A DNA stretch of 64,000 bases from Adineta vaga (taxonomy: Eukaryota; Rotifera), in assembly GCA_021613535.1 (NCBI GenBank), contig CP075492.1, positions 2,728,001 to 2,792,000 of the forward strand, given 5' to 3'. Numbering within the stretch: the stretch's first letter is position 1; every line of letters starts with the position of its first letter. This document shows, piece after piece, positions 30,458 to 41,305 of the stretch. The notes under the pieces are model-generated. The model did not search any database. It was given only the letters and a program-made list of their open reading frames with translations, and was not told the DNA's origin. Both the position numbers and the translations under genes were made by a program.

Positions 30458-31476
30458 ATGATTGAATATCCCAGTACAAATCAATTTCATAATGTGATCG
30501 AATCGATACGAAAGAATCCATATCGATATAAAATTGAACAAGGAAAAATCTATCCGAAACTAAAATTTATTGGTACTGTGAAATTACATGGCACAAATAC
30601 TGCGATTGTTTATCAAAAGAATGCACGATACCATTGTCAATCTCGACATTTGATCATATCATCAGAAATGGATAATCATGGTTTTGCACGTTTTATGTAT
30701 CCATTATCAGAGAAATTTCTTCAAGAACGTATTTTTATGAATTGTCCACTACTTCGAAGACATTACGATCGTGGAAATACAGTTGTAATTTATGGAGAAT
30801 GGTGTGGTGGAAATATTCAGAAAAATGTTGCTCTTTGTGCTGTTCGAAAAATGTTTGTTATTTTTAAGATTCGAATTGGAGATTCGAAACCACCAGTTTG
30901 GATTGATCCAAAACATTGGTCAACTCTGCAATGGCATGAACAATCTATTTACAATATATTTAATTTTCCTACGTATGAAGTAGACATTGATTTCAATCAA
31001 CTTGAACTTGCTCAAAAACAACTTGGAGAGATTACGAATACTGTTGAACAAGAATGTCCAGTTGGAATGTATTTTAATCAGAAAGGCTATATGGAGAAGG
31101 TGTTATTTGGACTGAATGGTTACAATCATTTGGTATTCTTTCATTTAAAGTCAAAGGTGAAATGCATGCAATAACTAAAGGCGGATCATTAGCACCGATT
31201 GCTACAGAAATATTCCATAGTATTCATGAGTTCATCGAATATGCTTGTACAGAAAATCGTATGAATCAATCAATGGATTATCTTCGTGAAATTCAATTAG
31301 AGATTGAAATGCATAATATTGATACATTTTTAGAATGGCTCATAGGTGACATCAAGAAAGAAGAAACAAATACAATTAAGAATTCAAATTTAAATTTAGG
31401 AAAAGTTATTTCTGCCATTACAAAGAAAGCTACTGTTTGGTTTGAACAACAATTATTACGAAATAATGTACAGTAA
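30458..31476 (+). pseudogene. ATP-dependent RNA ligase (T4 Rnl2-like), broken by a frame change
   Basis: The first frame (30458 to about 31090) has nucleotidyltransferase motif I VKLHGTN with the Lys that becomes adenylylated, SRHLII, motif III IYGEWCGG, and a segment leading to CPVGMYFNQKG. The frame then slips: the -1 frame reads motif IV GEGVIWTEW and motif V FKVKGEMH from about 31092 and continues to 31476 as a helical C-terminal domain ending in RNNVQ. Both halves are in correct order, about 338 residues in total. A single missing base near 31087-31092 explains the break; no intron of reasonable length fixes it. The first frame runs on out of phase to a stop at 31172. RNA ligases of this superfamily have been characterised from the bdelloid Adineta vaga and are thought to be acquired. 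The enzyme would seal RNA breaks, so loss of motifs IV and V would inactivate it unless the shift is an assembly error. Confidence 0.8.
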
Positions 31477-31587
31477 ATGTGTGTTGTTTTCTGTAGCAAA
31501 ATTGTTCGATTATGTTATTTTAAAAGAAATGCTGCAGTCAGATCTAGTAGTTGAGTGTGAAGATTGGGTTTGATGAATAAATCGAGG

Positions 31588-31926
31588 GTGTAGGCCAGTG
31601 GCGGAGCCAGGGGGGGGCCAGAGGGGGCTCAGCCCCCCCTACGACCTTTCGCGCCCCCCCTAGAAAAATTTTTGCCCCTGGCGCCTAAAATGATTGTGAA
31701 GATCCGGTTTTTCACGAACCCGACTAAGCTCGAAGGGGAGTACAGGGTTTTTTTTTTTTTGCTTTTCACTTTGGGTTTTTCAGGATTTTTTTCTGTACCG
31801 ACACCTGGTTTTTATATGCAACTTAGCCTTGAAACTGGTGAAAAAAAATTTTTTTCAGAGTCGATTTTGAAGTTAGGGGCTGAGCCCCCCCTAGTACAAA
31901 ATCCTGGCTCCGCCACTGGTGTAGGC
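31588..31926. repeat. 8-bp target-site duplication flanking a MITE
   Basis: GTGTAGGC occurs at 31588-31595 and again at 31919-31926, exactly abutting both ends of the element at 31596-31918. Eight-bp duplications are the signature of hAT-superfamily transposases. Confidence 0.9.
31596..31918. mobile_element. Non-autonomous hAT-type MITE
   Basis: 323-bp element bounded by perfect 16-bp terminal inverted repeats, CAGTGGCGGAGCCAGG at 31596-31611 and its complement at 31903-31918. The CAGTGGCGGA start is typical of hAT elements. Subterminal G/C-rich arms (GGGGGCTCAGCCCCCC near 31623-31640, complement near 31875-31892) extend the inverted repeat imperfectly. There is no transposase: a frame across it (31672-31980) is not a gene. 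The local GC content is well above the surroundings. The intact ends and unmutated 8-bp duplication suggest a fairly recent insertion, about 120 bp downstream of the RNA ligase. Confidence 0.92.
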
Positions 31927-32277
31927 GAAGATGATAAACTCAAATCCATACCTACCCTCAAAGATGTTAAATTCTTTTGAATAGTTTTTATACGAAGTTC
32001 ATATTTGCTTTTCTCTTATTTAGTTAATTATTGCTTACTTGTGCACTTGGTATTGCTTGTTTAGAAAAAGCATATGAAGGATACGTGACTTCTATACAGA
32101 ATAAAAAATATATTTTTAACTTTTACACCATGATAATGAGGAAAAGAAGATCACACGAATACGCATGGGCGATCTGACATATATTTTTCTTTGTATTTTA
32201 CTAGAAAAAGAAAGTATGACAAGATCAAACCATTTGAGTACTCGTAAAATATAAGTTGACATCACTATTTTGTTAAT
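31927..32277. other. Intergenic upstream of third GPCR
   Basis: 350 bp between the MITE and the receptor start; AT-rich, no frame of interest. It probably holds the receptor promoter. Confidence 0.45.
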
Positions 32278-33249
32278 ATGCCTTCACAGTATGAAATTAG
32301 TGATTCTACAAAATTATTGAAATTGCTCGAAAAATATTTATTTCAATATGGTGGATCAACTATGATAGTTTTAGGTTTTATTGGTTGTGTACTTAGCTGT
32401 ATAGTCTACAATAGAAAGACTCTTCGCAAAAATCCCTGTTCAATTTATATGACAGCATTTCACATTTCAAATTTTATGTATATTATTATACTTATATTAC
32501 CATCTGTATTAACAGTTGGTTATGATATAATATTTATAACAGATAGTTTGGGTCTCTGTCGATTCACTCTGTATATGGCTTTTTCATTAGATATCATAAG
32601 TCCCAGTTGTTTAGTTTTGGCTTCAATCGATCGACTCTTAGTTACTTCACCAAATGCATTGACAAGACGACGAAGTACTTGTCGTCTTGCTTGCATCAGT
32701 GTTATTTGTGTATCATTACTATGGTTATTATTTCATAGTCATGCATTCGTTTTTATGTCTATTATTCAACTTGAACCAAATAATTTCATCTGTTATACAC
32801 AATCCTTAACATATTTTACAGCGATAAGCTGTTATACACTTGGAAAAAGCATAATTATTCCATCACTTTTAGCAAGTTTAGGTCTTTTAACAATTAGACA
32901 GGTTCAAAAAATAGGTCAAACTAGATCTGTTGCTGATGTATCCATATTAGGCACAAGAAGTAACATTGGTATTCAGTCAATTCACTCTAAAGATCGACAA
33001 TTAGTTCGTATTCTGTTAATTGATATTGGAATCTATGTGATATTTACTTATCCATCAGCAGCATTTAACTTATATTTACAAATTACTCAATATAATATGA
33101 AAAGTTTTAATCAACAGAACGCAGACACTTCAATTCAATATCTCTGTTCACTTTGTAGTCATATTTCTTATTGTATTTGCTTATACAGCAATTTAATGGT
33201 CTCAAAAACATTTCGAAAAGAAGTAAAGAATATTTTTTTATGTAAATAG
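32278..33249 (+). CDS. Rhodopsin-like 7TM receptor, orphan (copy 3)
   Basis: Single exon, 323 residues. A GGSTMIVLGFIGCVLSCIVY segment forms TM1, replacing the usual G-N motif. The Cys before TM3 is in GLCRFTLY, and the DRY equivalent is ASIDRLLVTS. Extracellular loop 2 has NNFICYTQS for the disulfide. The third intracellular loop is longer than in the other two copies and rich in Ser, Arg and Gly (TRSVADVSILGTRSNIG). TM7 reads ISYCICLYSNLMVSKTFRK, with a loosely conserved Asn but no NPxxY. It resembles the receptor at 24986 in the IDR block, and both look like members of a rotifer-expanded family. Ligand unknown. Confidence 0.85.
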   Translation: MPSQYEISDSTKLLKLLEKYLFQYGGSTMIVLGFIGCVLSCIVYNRKTLRKNPCSIYMTAFHISNFMYIIILILPSVLTVGYDIIFITDSLGLCRFTLYMAFSLDIISPSCLVLASIDRLLVTSPNALTRRRSTCRLACISVICVSLLWLLFHSHAFVFMSIIQLEPNNFICYTQSLTYFTAISCYTLGKSIIIPSLLASLGLLTIRQVQKIGQTRSVADVSILGTRSNIGIQSIHSKDRQLVRILLIDIGIYVIFTYPSAAFNLYLQITQYNMKSFNQQNADTSIQYLCSLCSHISYCICLYSNLMVSKTFRKEVKNIFLCK

Positions 33250-33422
33250 ATATTCTCCACATAAAAAGAATCATACTGAGAGTTTGGGTATGGATTTCGT
33301 TTATATTCTTATTTATTTTCACACCACATCCTCTTATGATGATGTTTCATCATTAATTAATAAATTTCATAAACATTATTAAATCAATGTTTGATAAAAA
33401 AGTAGAATAGTTTTTGTGTAAA

Positions 33423-34543
33423 TTAAAAGACAATAGTTTTATCAATATGTTGAATATCACCAGTTTGTTGAATTAAAGGTAAAATTTGATAATTAAATGA
33501 TGATTTATTTGATAAATCAATTAATATTATATTTTCTTTTTGTATAAAATACATAATTTGTTTTTCATTTGAAAATGTCCAATCGATAAAATTAATAAAA
33601 TTTGGAATTGATAAAAATAATTTCCATTGATCTTTTTCATTTAATAAACAAATTCCACCTAATGAACAATCACTGATTGGTAATTTTAATTCTTTAGAAT
33701 AAACAACATTTCGTAATAAATTATTTTCAATTTGTTTCATTATCCATTCACCAGTTTTTATATTAATAACTAAAATATGACGTGTTGTATTGATCAAATT
33801 ATATAAAATCTATTCAAAATTATAGATATAGAATTTCAAAGGTCTGTTCAATTAAGATAGTTCATTTGAAAAACAATTCAAGAGGCATATTGGTCTTCTC
33901 CCCCTCTCCTCCTTCCTTTTTTGAGAAAATTCTTACAATTTCATATGTTGGTTCAACTTGATTGAAATTTATATAAGAAAACCCAGTTTGTGGATGTAAA
34001 ACTTGATAAATATTTGTAAATTGTTCACCAAAATTAACAATTTCTATATGCGGAAGAAATGAGAATAGAGAATTCTGATTTAAAAGAAAAGAAACCTCGT
34101 GCTGATTGACCTGTTATTGGATCAAGTAAATATAATGAAAAAGGAGATGAACCACCTTGATTATTTGATTTCGTACCTAATATTAATAAATATTGATGAT
34201 TAAATGAATGAATTGGTTGTGAACAAGATGTTTTCATAGAAATTATTGATGGAGAATACGATAAATCAGTGATATTGATTAAATATCCTTGATTATCACA
34301 ATTATTTGTGATAAAAATAAATAATTTTTGATTTTTTTCAAATGATGCAATTGAACCAAAATTTTGTTGAATATTAATTTGATCCCATTGATTTATTTGA
34401 TTTGATAAAGCGCGATTATTTAATTGATCAATATCAATTTGAAATAATTGACATATTTTATTTGTTGATGAACAATTTATTGAAAATAATCTTTCACTAT
34501 GAATTTCAATCAAAAGAAACGAAATAAATAAATAAAAAAACAT
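33423..34543 (-). CDS. Secreted protein of unknown function
   Basis: Three exons (34543..34096, 34043..33937, 33809..33423) give 313 residues; introns are 52 and 127 bp. A signal peptide (FFYLFISFLLIEIHS) is followed by a region with repeated short beta-like strands (KLFIFITNN, YLLILGTKSN, LYLLDPITGQ, ILVINIKTGEW, LFLSIPNFINFIDW), which could form a beta-propeller, and Cys pairs in CSSTNKIC and CSLGGIC. No named domain is recognised. The 127-bp intron includes a pyrimidine-rich tract (CTTCTCCCCCTCTCCTCC as read on the plus strand at 33894-33911). The 5' ATG at 34543 opens directly into the signal peptide. The gene follows the SDR gene at 34622 on the same strand with only about 80 bp between them, close enough for a shared transcript. 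Confidence 0.7.
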
Positions 34544-34621
34544 TTATGAATAGAATCAAAATATTCCTTTGTAATTCTTATTATAGAAGATAAAAAAAGA
34601 ACAAAGAACAATGTCATTTAT

Positions 34622-35683
34622 TTATTTTTCTTTTATCATCTTTTCACTTAAATTCCAAAGTTGTTCTGCAACATTCATATCTGCTGCATGACATGCTCGA
34701 CCAACAAATTCTGTTTTATCATCATTAACAATGTTTGTAATTGCACAATTTTCTAAATATTCTCCATTTGAATGATTTAATTCTGGTGCTAAAGCAGCAT
34801 AAACACTTGTTGCTGCACCTTGTTGAACAGTTTTAAAAAAATCAGCTAATGTTCCATCTTCTTTAAAATAACCCATTGATTTTTGTTCTTCTAATGAAAG
34901 AATATTTTGTAAATTAGTCATAATAGCACCTGGATTTAATGCAAATGCTTGAATACCTTTTGATTTATATAATTTATTCAATTGTAAAGCAAATAAAATA
35001 TTTCCTGTTTTACTTTGACCATAAGCTAACCATTTATCATAATTCTTTTCCCAATTAATATCATCAAATTGAATACCTTGAAATTTATTTAATACAGAAC
35101 TAACCATAATAACACGAGATGGTTTTCCTAGTTCAAGTTCAGATAAAAGTGAAGTAACAAGAAGATAATGAGCAAGATGATTAATACCAAATTGTGATTC
35201 GAAACCATCTTTTGTTTTTGTATATGGAACTGCCATTATACCAGCATTACCTTTTTATTTATAATTAACATAATTGTTGTTTTTATTTTAATATTAATAA
35301 CTTACAAATAAGAATATGAATTGGTAATTGATATGATTGAAATTGTTTAACACATTGTCGAACTGATTCTAATGAATTTAAATCAAGTTCTAATAAATCA
35401 ATTTGATTATTTCCTGTTGAATTTTTAATATCTTCTACAATTTGTTTTCCTCGATTGATATCTCGTGCTGTTAGAAATAAATGAGCATTTGTCATTGCTA
35501 ATGCACGAGCTGTTTCAACACCAATACCTTACAAAAAAACAATGATAAAAGATTTGATTTCATCAAATTAAATTTACCCGATGTGGCTCCAGTTATAAGA
35601 ATTACTTTACCATCAAGATTTATTTTTAAAGATTTCACGATTTCTTCTGCAGTTGTATTTGCACCGAAATTTGTTGATGTCAT
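34622..35683 (-). CDS. Short-chain dehydrogenase/reductase (retinol dehydrogenase/WWOX-like)
   Basis: Three exons (35683..35578, 35527..35306, 35250..34622) give 318 residues; introns are 50 and 55 bp. The Rossmann motif is split by the first intron: ITGATSG in exon 1 and IGVETARALA in exon 2 together make TGxxxGIG. The second junction lies in the Asn-Ala-Gly motif (ILI-CNAGIM). The active site is YGQSK (YxxxK), with the catalytic Ser of VMVSS upstream and NPGAIMT after it. These fit classical NAD(P)-dependent SDRs of the retinol dehydrogenase 11-14/WWOX type, which reduce or oxidise retinoids, steroids or other lipophilic alcohols. There is no transmembrane anchor, so the enzyme is probably cytosolic. 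Substrate unknown. The junctions falling exactly in two SDR motifs strongly support the splice model. Confidence 0.92.
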
Positions 35684-35919
35684 TTCGAAAGATTAAAAAT
35701 GAAAGTGTATATCGCTCTTATCTTTTGTAATACAAAGCTTCTTTTTTTTCTTTCTTTTCTTCTGTATATCCACGTGTTTAATTATATTATGGATATATCG
35801 ATTCTGTTTTTCTCTCTATATCATGAATATCGTTTGAATATATTCAATACTTTTGTTTATATTTATTTGGTTACGAGATAGTTAAAAATTCAATTATTTA
35901 TTTAAATCTTTAAAGTAAT

Positions 35920-36522
35920 TCATTTTTTATTAAGGTTTAAAAGATTTTGTTCTTCTAATTCTTTAAATATATAACCATAAATAATTTCTGGCATTATTTC
36001 ATAATAATATTCATATGCAGTTTTCAAACCTAAAGTAGTTGCAAATGATAAGACACTAAGTCCAGTTATAAATGGAGTCGCAACAGAACTGAGAATTAAA
36101 CCAGCTGGAACGGCAAACAAACAGAATGTCGCTAATTTTTGTTTATTAATTTGTTTCATTTGTGTTGCATTGACCACTAGAAGATCATATTTTTTATTGT
36201 GTTTCTCAGCAAATATAACAGTTGACTTCCGTCGAGTTGTATCTTCATTGTCATTGGAAGTCGATGCAATCAATGTTGATTCACCATCGTTTTTTAATGT
36301 TGTTAATACATTTTCATATAATAATTTTACTTCTGCATCTTTCGCTTTGTTAGCTAATATTTCCAGTTCATTCGGTTGAATACCTTTTAATTTTTTCCAT
36401 TGGATTTCGAATGAAAAACGAATTAAAGCAAATAGATTTTCATTTGATGTCAAATCATTCATATATTTTTCAGCTTCTTCAGGACTCATTATGTCGATGC
36501 GAACTTGTTTATTGGAATTCAT
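35920..36522 (-). CDS. Small membrane protein, member A of a divergent paralogous pair
   Basis: Single exon, 200 residues. The N-terminal half is helical and charged (MSPEEAEKYMNDL, IQPNELEILANKAKDAEVK). A hydrophobic region of two segments (LATFCLFAVPAGLILSSVAT and ITGLSVLSFATTLGL) follows KYDLLVVNATQ, and the end reads YEIMPEIIYGYIFKELEEQN. The same arrangement, with matching positions such as MPDVIAGYILKEL, is found in the divergently transcribed gene at 36962. Family and function are unknown; the two-segment hydrophobic hairpin suggests membrane association. Not split by introns. Confidence 0.72.
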   Translation of the reverse strand: MNSNKQVRIDIMSPEEAEKYMNDLTSNENLFALIRFSFEIQWKKLKGIQPNELEILANKAKDAEVKLLYENVLTTLKNDGESTLIASTSNDNEDTTRRKSTVIFAEKHNKKYDLLVVNATQMKQINKQKLATFCLFAVPAGLILSSVATPFITGLSVLSFATTLGLKTAYEYYYEIMPEIIYGYIFKELEEQNLLNLNKK

Positions 36523-36961
36523 GTTTCTATTATTAAAAATCTACCTAATAAGACAAAAAGTACATCTATATATTTTTATATACTATAAAAAAAACAGCAA
36601 TGGAAGTTTTCAAAGTTGGAGAAACTCGATCATATGAGTAAATATGTACACTGATTCATTGTATATATGGCGCGTATAAGTTTCCTCTATATATGATACT
36701 TGGTTTTTTCTCACTTACCTGTATTTAAGTATCAGATATCTCTCAACAAAATATGATTATAAATCAAGATGAAAACGAAGTCAAATATAAAATTCATATT
36801 AATAATTCGAAGAATATTTTAACGAGAATACTGTAAGTTAGACTTGTTATAATCAATTTTATTTTCTATCAGAATAAAATAGTGATTGTGCATCGTTTAG
36901 TAATTCAATCGAGATCAGTAGCGTAAGCAATCATCAATTACATCCATAGTTTTCATACTGT

Positions 36962-37783
36962 ATGTTGGGAAAAATGTTGAACGTAATTAATTTAAAAACT
37001 TTTATTTGTTGTTTATTTTCTAGTTGGAAAAAGAGTGTAAAAAACACCATGCAGCAAGATCCAATATGCACAGCTATCAGTTTACAACAAATGCACGATT
37101 ATATGAAGTTAGTGAAAAAAAATAGATTATCTGATTTCATGAAGGAATCATTCACAATGCAAAGTAGAGATCACAAAGGTATTACAAACGAACAATTTGA
37201 AAACATGACAACACGTACAAAAGATCCAACATTGAAAGCGATAATGGAAGAAACACAATTGTTTGGTGATAGTGGAGCTGTTTTAAGTGATAGTCGTGTT
37301 GTTGGAAGTGTATATACTAGATCATTGATCGTTTATCAACAACGTCCCGATGGGAAGTACAATGTTGTCATTGCACATGCTATACAAAAGAAAGATGTTA
37401 ATTACCAAAAATTATTAATTTGTGGCGGTCTTGCAATAGTTGCTGGTTTTCTGACTCGTAGATTGGATGTTACAATTGGTGTTGCCGGTCTCGCTGCAGC
37501 TAAAGCTGCAAGTGATTATGTTGCAAATATGCCTGATGTTATAGCTGGTTACATACTGAAAGAATTGATAGATTGCAATCTTGTTACATTACCAAATCCA
37601 CCAACTTCTTTATCGACAGAAGAGAATCAAAATATCACAGATGATGTACAGCAACAAGGTCCAATCATTACCGAATTTGAAGACTCAACTAATGATGCGG
37701 GAGTTCAAGCCACCAGTCAAGATGAAAATGTTCCAACCATTGATGAACAAGAAATACATGTGATAGGCATTGACTTGGATTGA
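36962..37783 (+). CDS. Small membrane protein, member B of a divergent paralogous pair
   Basis: 273 residues from ATG 36962. Positions align with the gene at 35920-36522: ISLQQMHDYMKLV with MSPEEAEKYMNDL, DGKYNVVIAHAIQ with KKYDLLVVNATQ, two hydrophobic stretches (LLICGGLAIVAGFL and VTIGVAGLAAAKAA), and MPDVIAGYILKELIDCNL with MPEIIYGYIFKELEEQNL. This copy has an extra acidic C-terminal tail of about 60 residues (STEENQNITDDV onwards). The first about 30 residues (MLGKMLNVINLKTFICCLF) have no counterpart, so the true start could be the internal ATG at 37051 (MQQDPICTAIS). Function unknown. Confidence 0.72.
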   Translation: MLGKMLNVINLKTFICCLFSSWKKSVKNTMQQDPICTAISLQQMHDYMKLVKKNRLSDFMKESFTMQSRDHKGITNEQFENMTTRTKDPTLKAIMEETQLFGDSGAVLSDSRVVGSVYTRSLIVYQQRPDGKYNVVIAHAIQKKDVNYQKLLICGGLAIVAGFLTRRLDVTIGVAGLAAAKAASDYVANMPDVIAGYILKELIDCNLVTLPNPPTSLSTEENQNITDDVQQQGPIITEFEDSTNDAGVQATSQDENVPTIDEQEIHVIGIDLD

Positions 37784-38584
37784 GTTTTCTCAATAGTAAC
37801 TGATGCTTTTCAACGATTATCTTGAGAGTGAATACATATCAACAATCAAAGTCACTCCTGATCTTCGAGTAAAAAATTAGAAATGAAATGCGAATCTTTT
37901 TTTATTTTTCCTTTGATTTGTATTCGATTATTTCTAAAAGTAAAATATGAAGTTATTGATGACAAACGCGGACATCGTTATATTTAAAGAAAATGTCATA
38001 GAAAAATCATTCTGTTATCATTCGACTCAATTTGAGAAAAAGAACAATTATTCTTTGAAATTTTTACCTTTGAATAGAAATCTAGTAATAAAATATGATT
38101 ATCTAAAATGATTGAATATAAGATTGAAATGTTAAATTTGAATTGAAAGATAAATATAATCATAAGAAAAAAATGTCAAGAAGATGTGTATTATAATTTA
38201 TAAAATCATTATTTCATCAGTCAATAATTATTCCGATAATAATCATCGTCATTTAATATAAAACATAGAAGTCATTTGATTATTATAAATCTTTTCTATA
38301 ATTAAGTATTAATGATATTTGTTCGTTATTAATTCTAATATTCATTTTATCAAACCGAGTTTGTCCTTCTATATTCGTTTACTCAATATTGAGTTGATAT
38401 CTGTTATGAATAATCTTGTATCATTTGAATTTATTGAATAAACAAATAATCGATAAAAACCAACTTGATTATGATCTTGTTCTTCTTATTAAACTTAAAA
38501 GGTTCAAAAGTAAAATTAAGAAAATCTGATACAAATGAAGCATAATAATAAAAATAAAACCTAGAAGAAAATGAAATAGAATTA
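37784..38584. other. Intergenic, AT-rich
   Basis: Very AT-rich spacer after the paralogous pair; no frame, repeat or motif of note. Confidence 0.5.
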
Positions 38585-39590
38585 TTTAAATTGATTCATT
38601 TACCAATTCCATATAATGAAATATCTTGATAATAATATTCAAAACTTCAACAGAGATCTTTAAGATATTCTTCTGTGACTTTCAAACGAAAATTTTCAAA
38701 TTCATTTTCATAAATATTGAATTTCTCTGGATAATAATGTTGACGTCGTCCTTCTTCCCAAAGACAAATTCGATTAATTGGATTAACTCTTGGTCTTCTC
38801 TCGAATATTATGTTTTCTATTTCACTGATTTTTTTTGTAAGAAATAAATAACACGTTTTGTTTTTGCTATTTCATCTTTAGTTAAATAATCTCTTTGATT
38901 TGTGAGTATTGTTTTATAAATACCAAAAATTAAATCCATTATATAATTTTAAGATTTACCAAACAGATAGTGAATTTGGTAAATAATCGTTTTCCAAATA
39001 AAAGACATAAAAATATCCAATCATCAAGTGAACGTTCAAAATTTCTAATTCAAAGAAAAGATATTCAAATAATATTATCATTGATATATATTGAAATTCT
39101 ATTCTCGATGTTAGATTATTAATTTATGTTTGTAAAATAAGGTTCATGTGTTGTTAATTCTAATAGAATAGTATCACTATCAGTACCATAAATAATCTAT
39201 GATTATATTCATTTGATATTTTATAAAATATTGAAGATATTTAGAGAAATTGAACATTAATTTTGTTCCAGGTTTAATATTTGATATATTTTCTTATATC
39301 TTTCAGTTGATGTCACTTCTCGAATTTTATCAGAGATGAGATCGTTTATGAGACTTTCGAGTTTTTGGTGTAACACCATCCATAGTTATATAAAGAATTC
39401 GTTTTGGTTGGACAATTTGAAGGATTTCTTTTAATAGAATTGCAAATTGATTCAATTTGTTTCATCTTCATTTCTCGGATTAATATCTGTTGGTAAATAT
39501 TGTTGCTTTAGATTATTTAAATCAATATAAAGATTATGAAACTGAAAAAGAATTCAATGAGGAAAATAAAAATCTCTTTTCATTTTACAT
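38585..39590 (-). pseudogene. Decayed XRN-family 5'-3' exoribonuclease
   Basis: Read on the minus strand with several frame changes and stops, the blocks appear in XRN order. Near 39540, FHNLYIDLNN corresponds to the XRN N-terminal DNLYLDMN motif. Near 39370-39440, ILQIVQPKRILYITMDGVTP matches the MDGVAP block. Near 39140-39190, YGTDSDTILLELTTHEPYF matches the DADLIML catalytic block. Near 38960-39050, ERSLDDWIFLCLLFG is followed in another frame by NDYLPNS, the GNDFLPH block. Near 38840-38910, MDLIFGIYKTILTNQRDYLT, and near 38640-38790, RRQHYYPEKFNIY and LKDLC-SFEYYYQDIS, match the region before the YPYHYAP block, which is missing. At least four frame changes and two stops mean it is not functional. 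Introns are likely between some blocks, such as the acceptor TTCTTTTTCAG at about 39541-39551. Confidence 0.75.
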
Positions 39591-41305
39591 AAGTTACCAA
39601 AGATGAATTATATCGGTCGTTTTCTAACGAAAAGGAAAAATTATAGAAAATTCAATTCATCTTCATTATAGATCATTTTAATCTTTGCATATTTTTTAAT
39701 TAACTAATTCGAGAATCCTGGAATACCCTTTATGGAAAAGAAATATTTTATAGAATCTAAAAATCCATCTATGAAAATAAAACATCATAAGATCACTCCC
39801 TTCGTAAAGTAAATTAGAAAAAAGAGAAATGAAAAGTGGCGTCTGAGCTGAACGGTTTACATCTCTAATCTAGATGATAGCGAAAAGAAAAGAAAAATTA
39901 TCAACTTTTAGTATTTTCATAGTATTCACTGCAAAACTTTATAGTTATTGTTTCACTCTAATTGCAATTAAATAATAATCTTCATAAAAAAGATGATTAT
40001 TAATAAATAATATTTCATACATGTGATTAATCTTATCAATACGAGATTAATGAATAAATAGAGAGATTATCAATTACCTTCAATAAAATAAATCTAATAA
40101 AATAAACTTCAGAATAAAAATCTTTCTAGATGAAAAATTTAAAACAAATCTGTGTAAAGAAAACGTTCTTATTCTTCAAATTAAATAAATATAAGAGAAA
40201 AGAAACATTGAAGATGTTTGTTCATTTTATTACTAATTGAGAATAAGAATTTGTTGGGCTTTTTTTTAATTTAGGCTAAACATTTTCTTTCTATGAGATT
40301 ATAGAGAAATATAAAAATAGTTTATTTAGAATACTCGAAATAATCTGTTACTCTTTATCTCTTTTCATTGATTGTATCGACTAATAATCAGATCTGTTTT
40401 GAGAAGAGACTTTTTTTAAAAATACGAAAATGAACTTATGGAAATAAATTGATAATATTTTATATAATAATAATAGATTATTTACTAAAGAATTGAATGA
40501 TATAATTTCAAAAAGAATATCAAATTCTTATTCTAAAAAAACTAAAAGCAATAGAAATAGAGAGAAGAAAAAGAAAGATTAATTTAGAATTCATTTTATT
40601 TTCTTTAAATGAAATTTTAAAGTTTATTTAACTCATTTTTATTGTATTATTTCTTCTCAAATGTTATTCTTCTTTATTTCTATTCAAATCTCATCATCAA
40701 TATTAATAAAAGAATATATTTTACAATCTCTTGACTTTTTATGTAATTTTCATTGTTATTTAAAATAGAAAATAAACAAATCAAATTTCTACTGAATATT
40801 TCAATGTATTTCTATCATTTTTATTGAATTCTATTAATAAATCTTTCTCTTTGTAAATAATAAACTTAATAGAAATATTTCTAGTATTAAATAAATATTT
40901 TCAAATTACAAAAGATGATCAAAGAAAGATTAAGTTATAAATAATAAAATATTAAATTAAAATACGAAAAGATTTTATTGAATCTTTTGAATTTATTTAT
41001 TGAAAATTAAATAATCAATAGAATTTTTGTTCTTTTTTTTATTTATTTCAATTTATTTGTTAAATAAAATTAAAGAAAAATCATTTTTAAATCAACTTTT
41101 ATTTATTTAAAAAACGAAAATGTTTTTCAAAGAAAAAATTAAACAAAAATATTTTTCTTTTTTCATTAATGAAGAATTTTTAAGAAAAACATTTTATTTC
41201 AAATATTTATTTTTATTTTTAAAAATATTCTTTTACAATTTTTCATTTCCAATTTTTATTTTAAATAAAAACTTCTCTTTTTGTCCAATTTTATTCATAT
41301 AATTC
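39591..41305. other. AT-rich gene-free tract
   Basis: About 1.7 kb of low-complexity, very AT-rich DNA with poly-A/T runs. The only open frames (for example 41120-41302) translate to Phe/Leu/Lys-rich low-complexity sequence and are not genes. Confidence 0.55.

Noticed and set aside
31672-31980. A coding frame of 102 residues
   Set aside because: It lies across the hAT MITE and its right end; the translation is low in complexity and has no motif.
41120-41302. Phe/Lys-rich frame
   Set aside because: Low-complexity AT-rich translation without any structure; chance.
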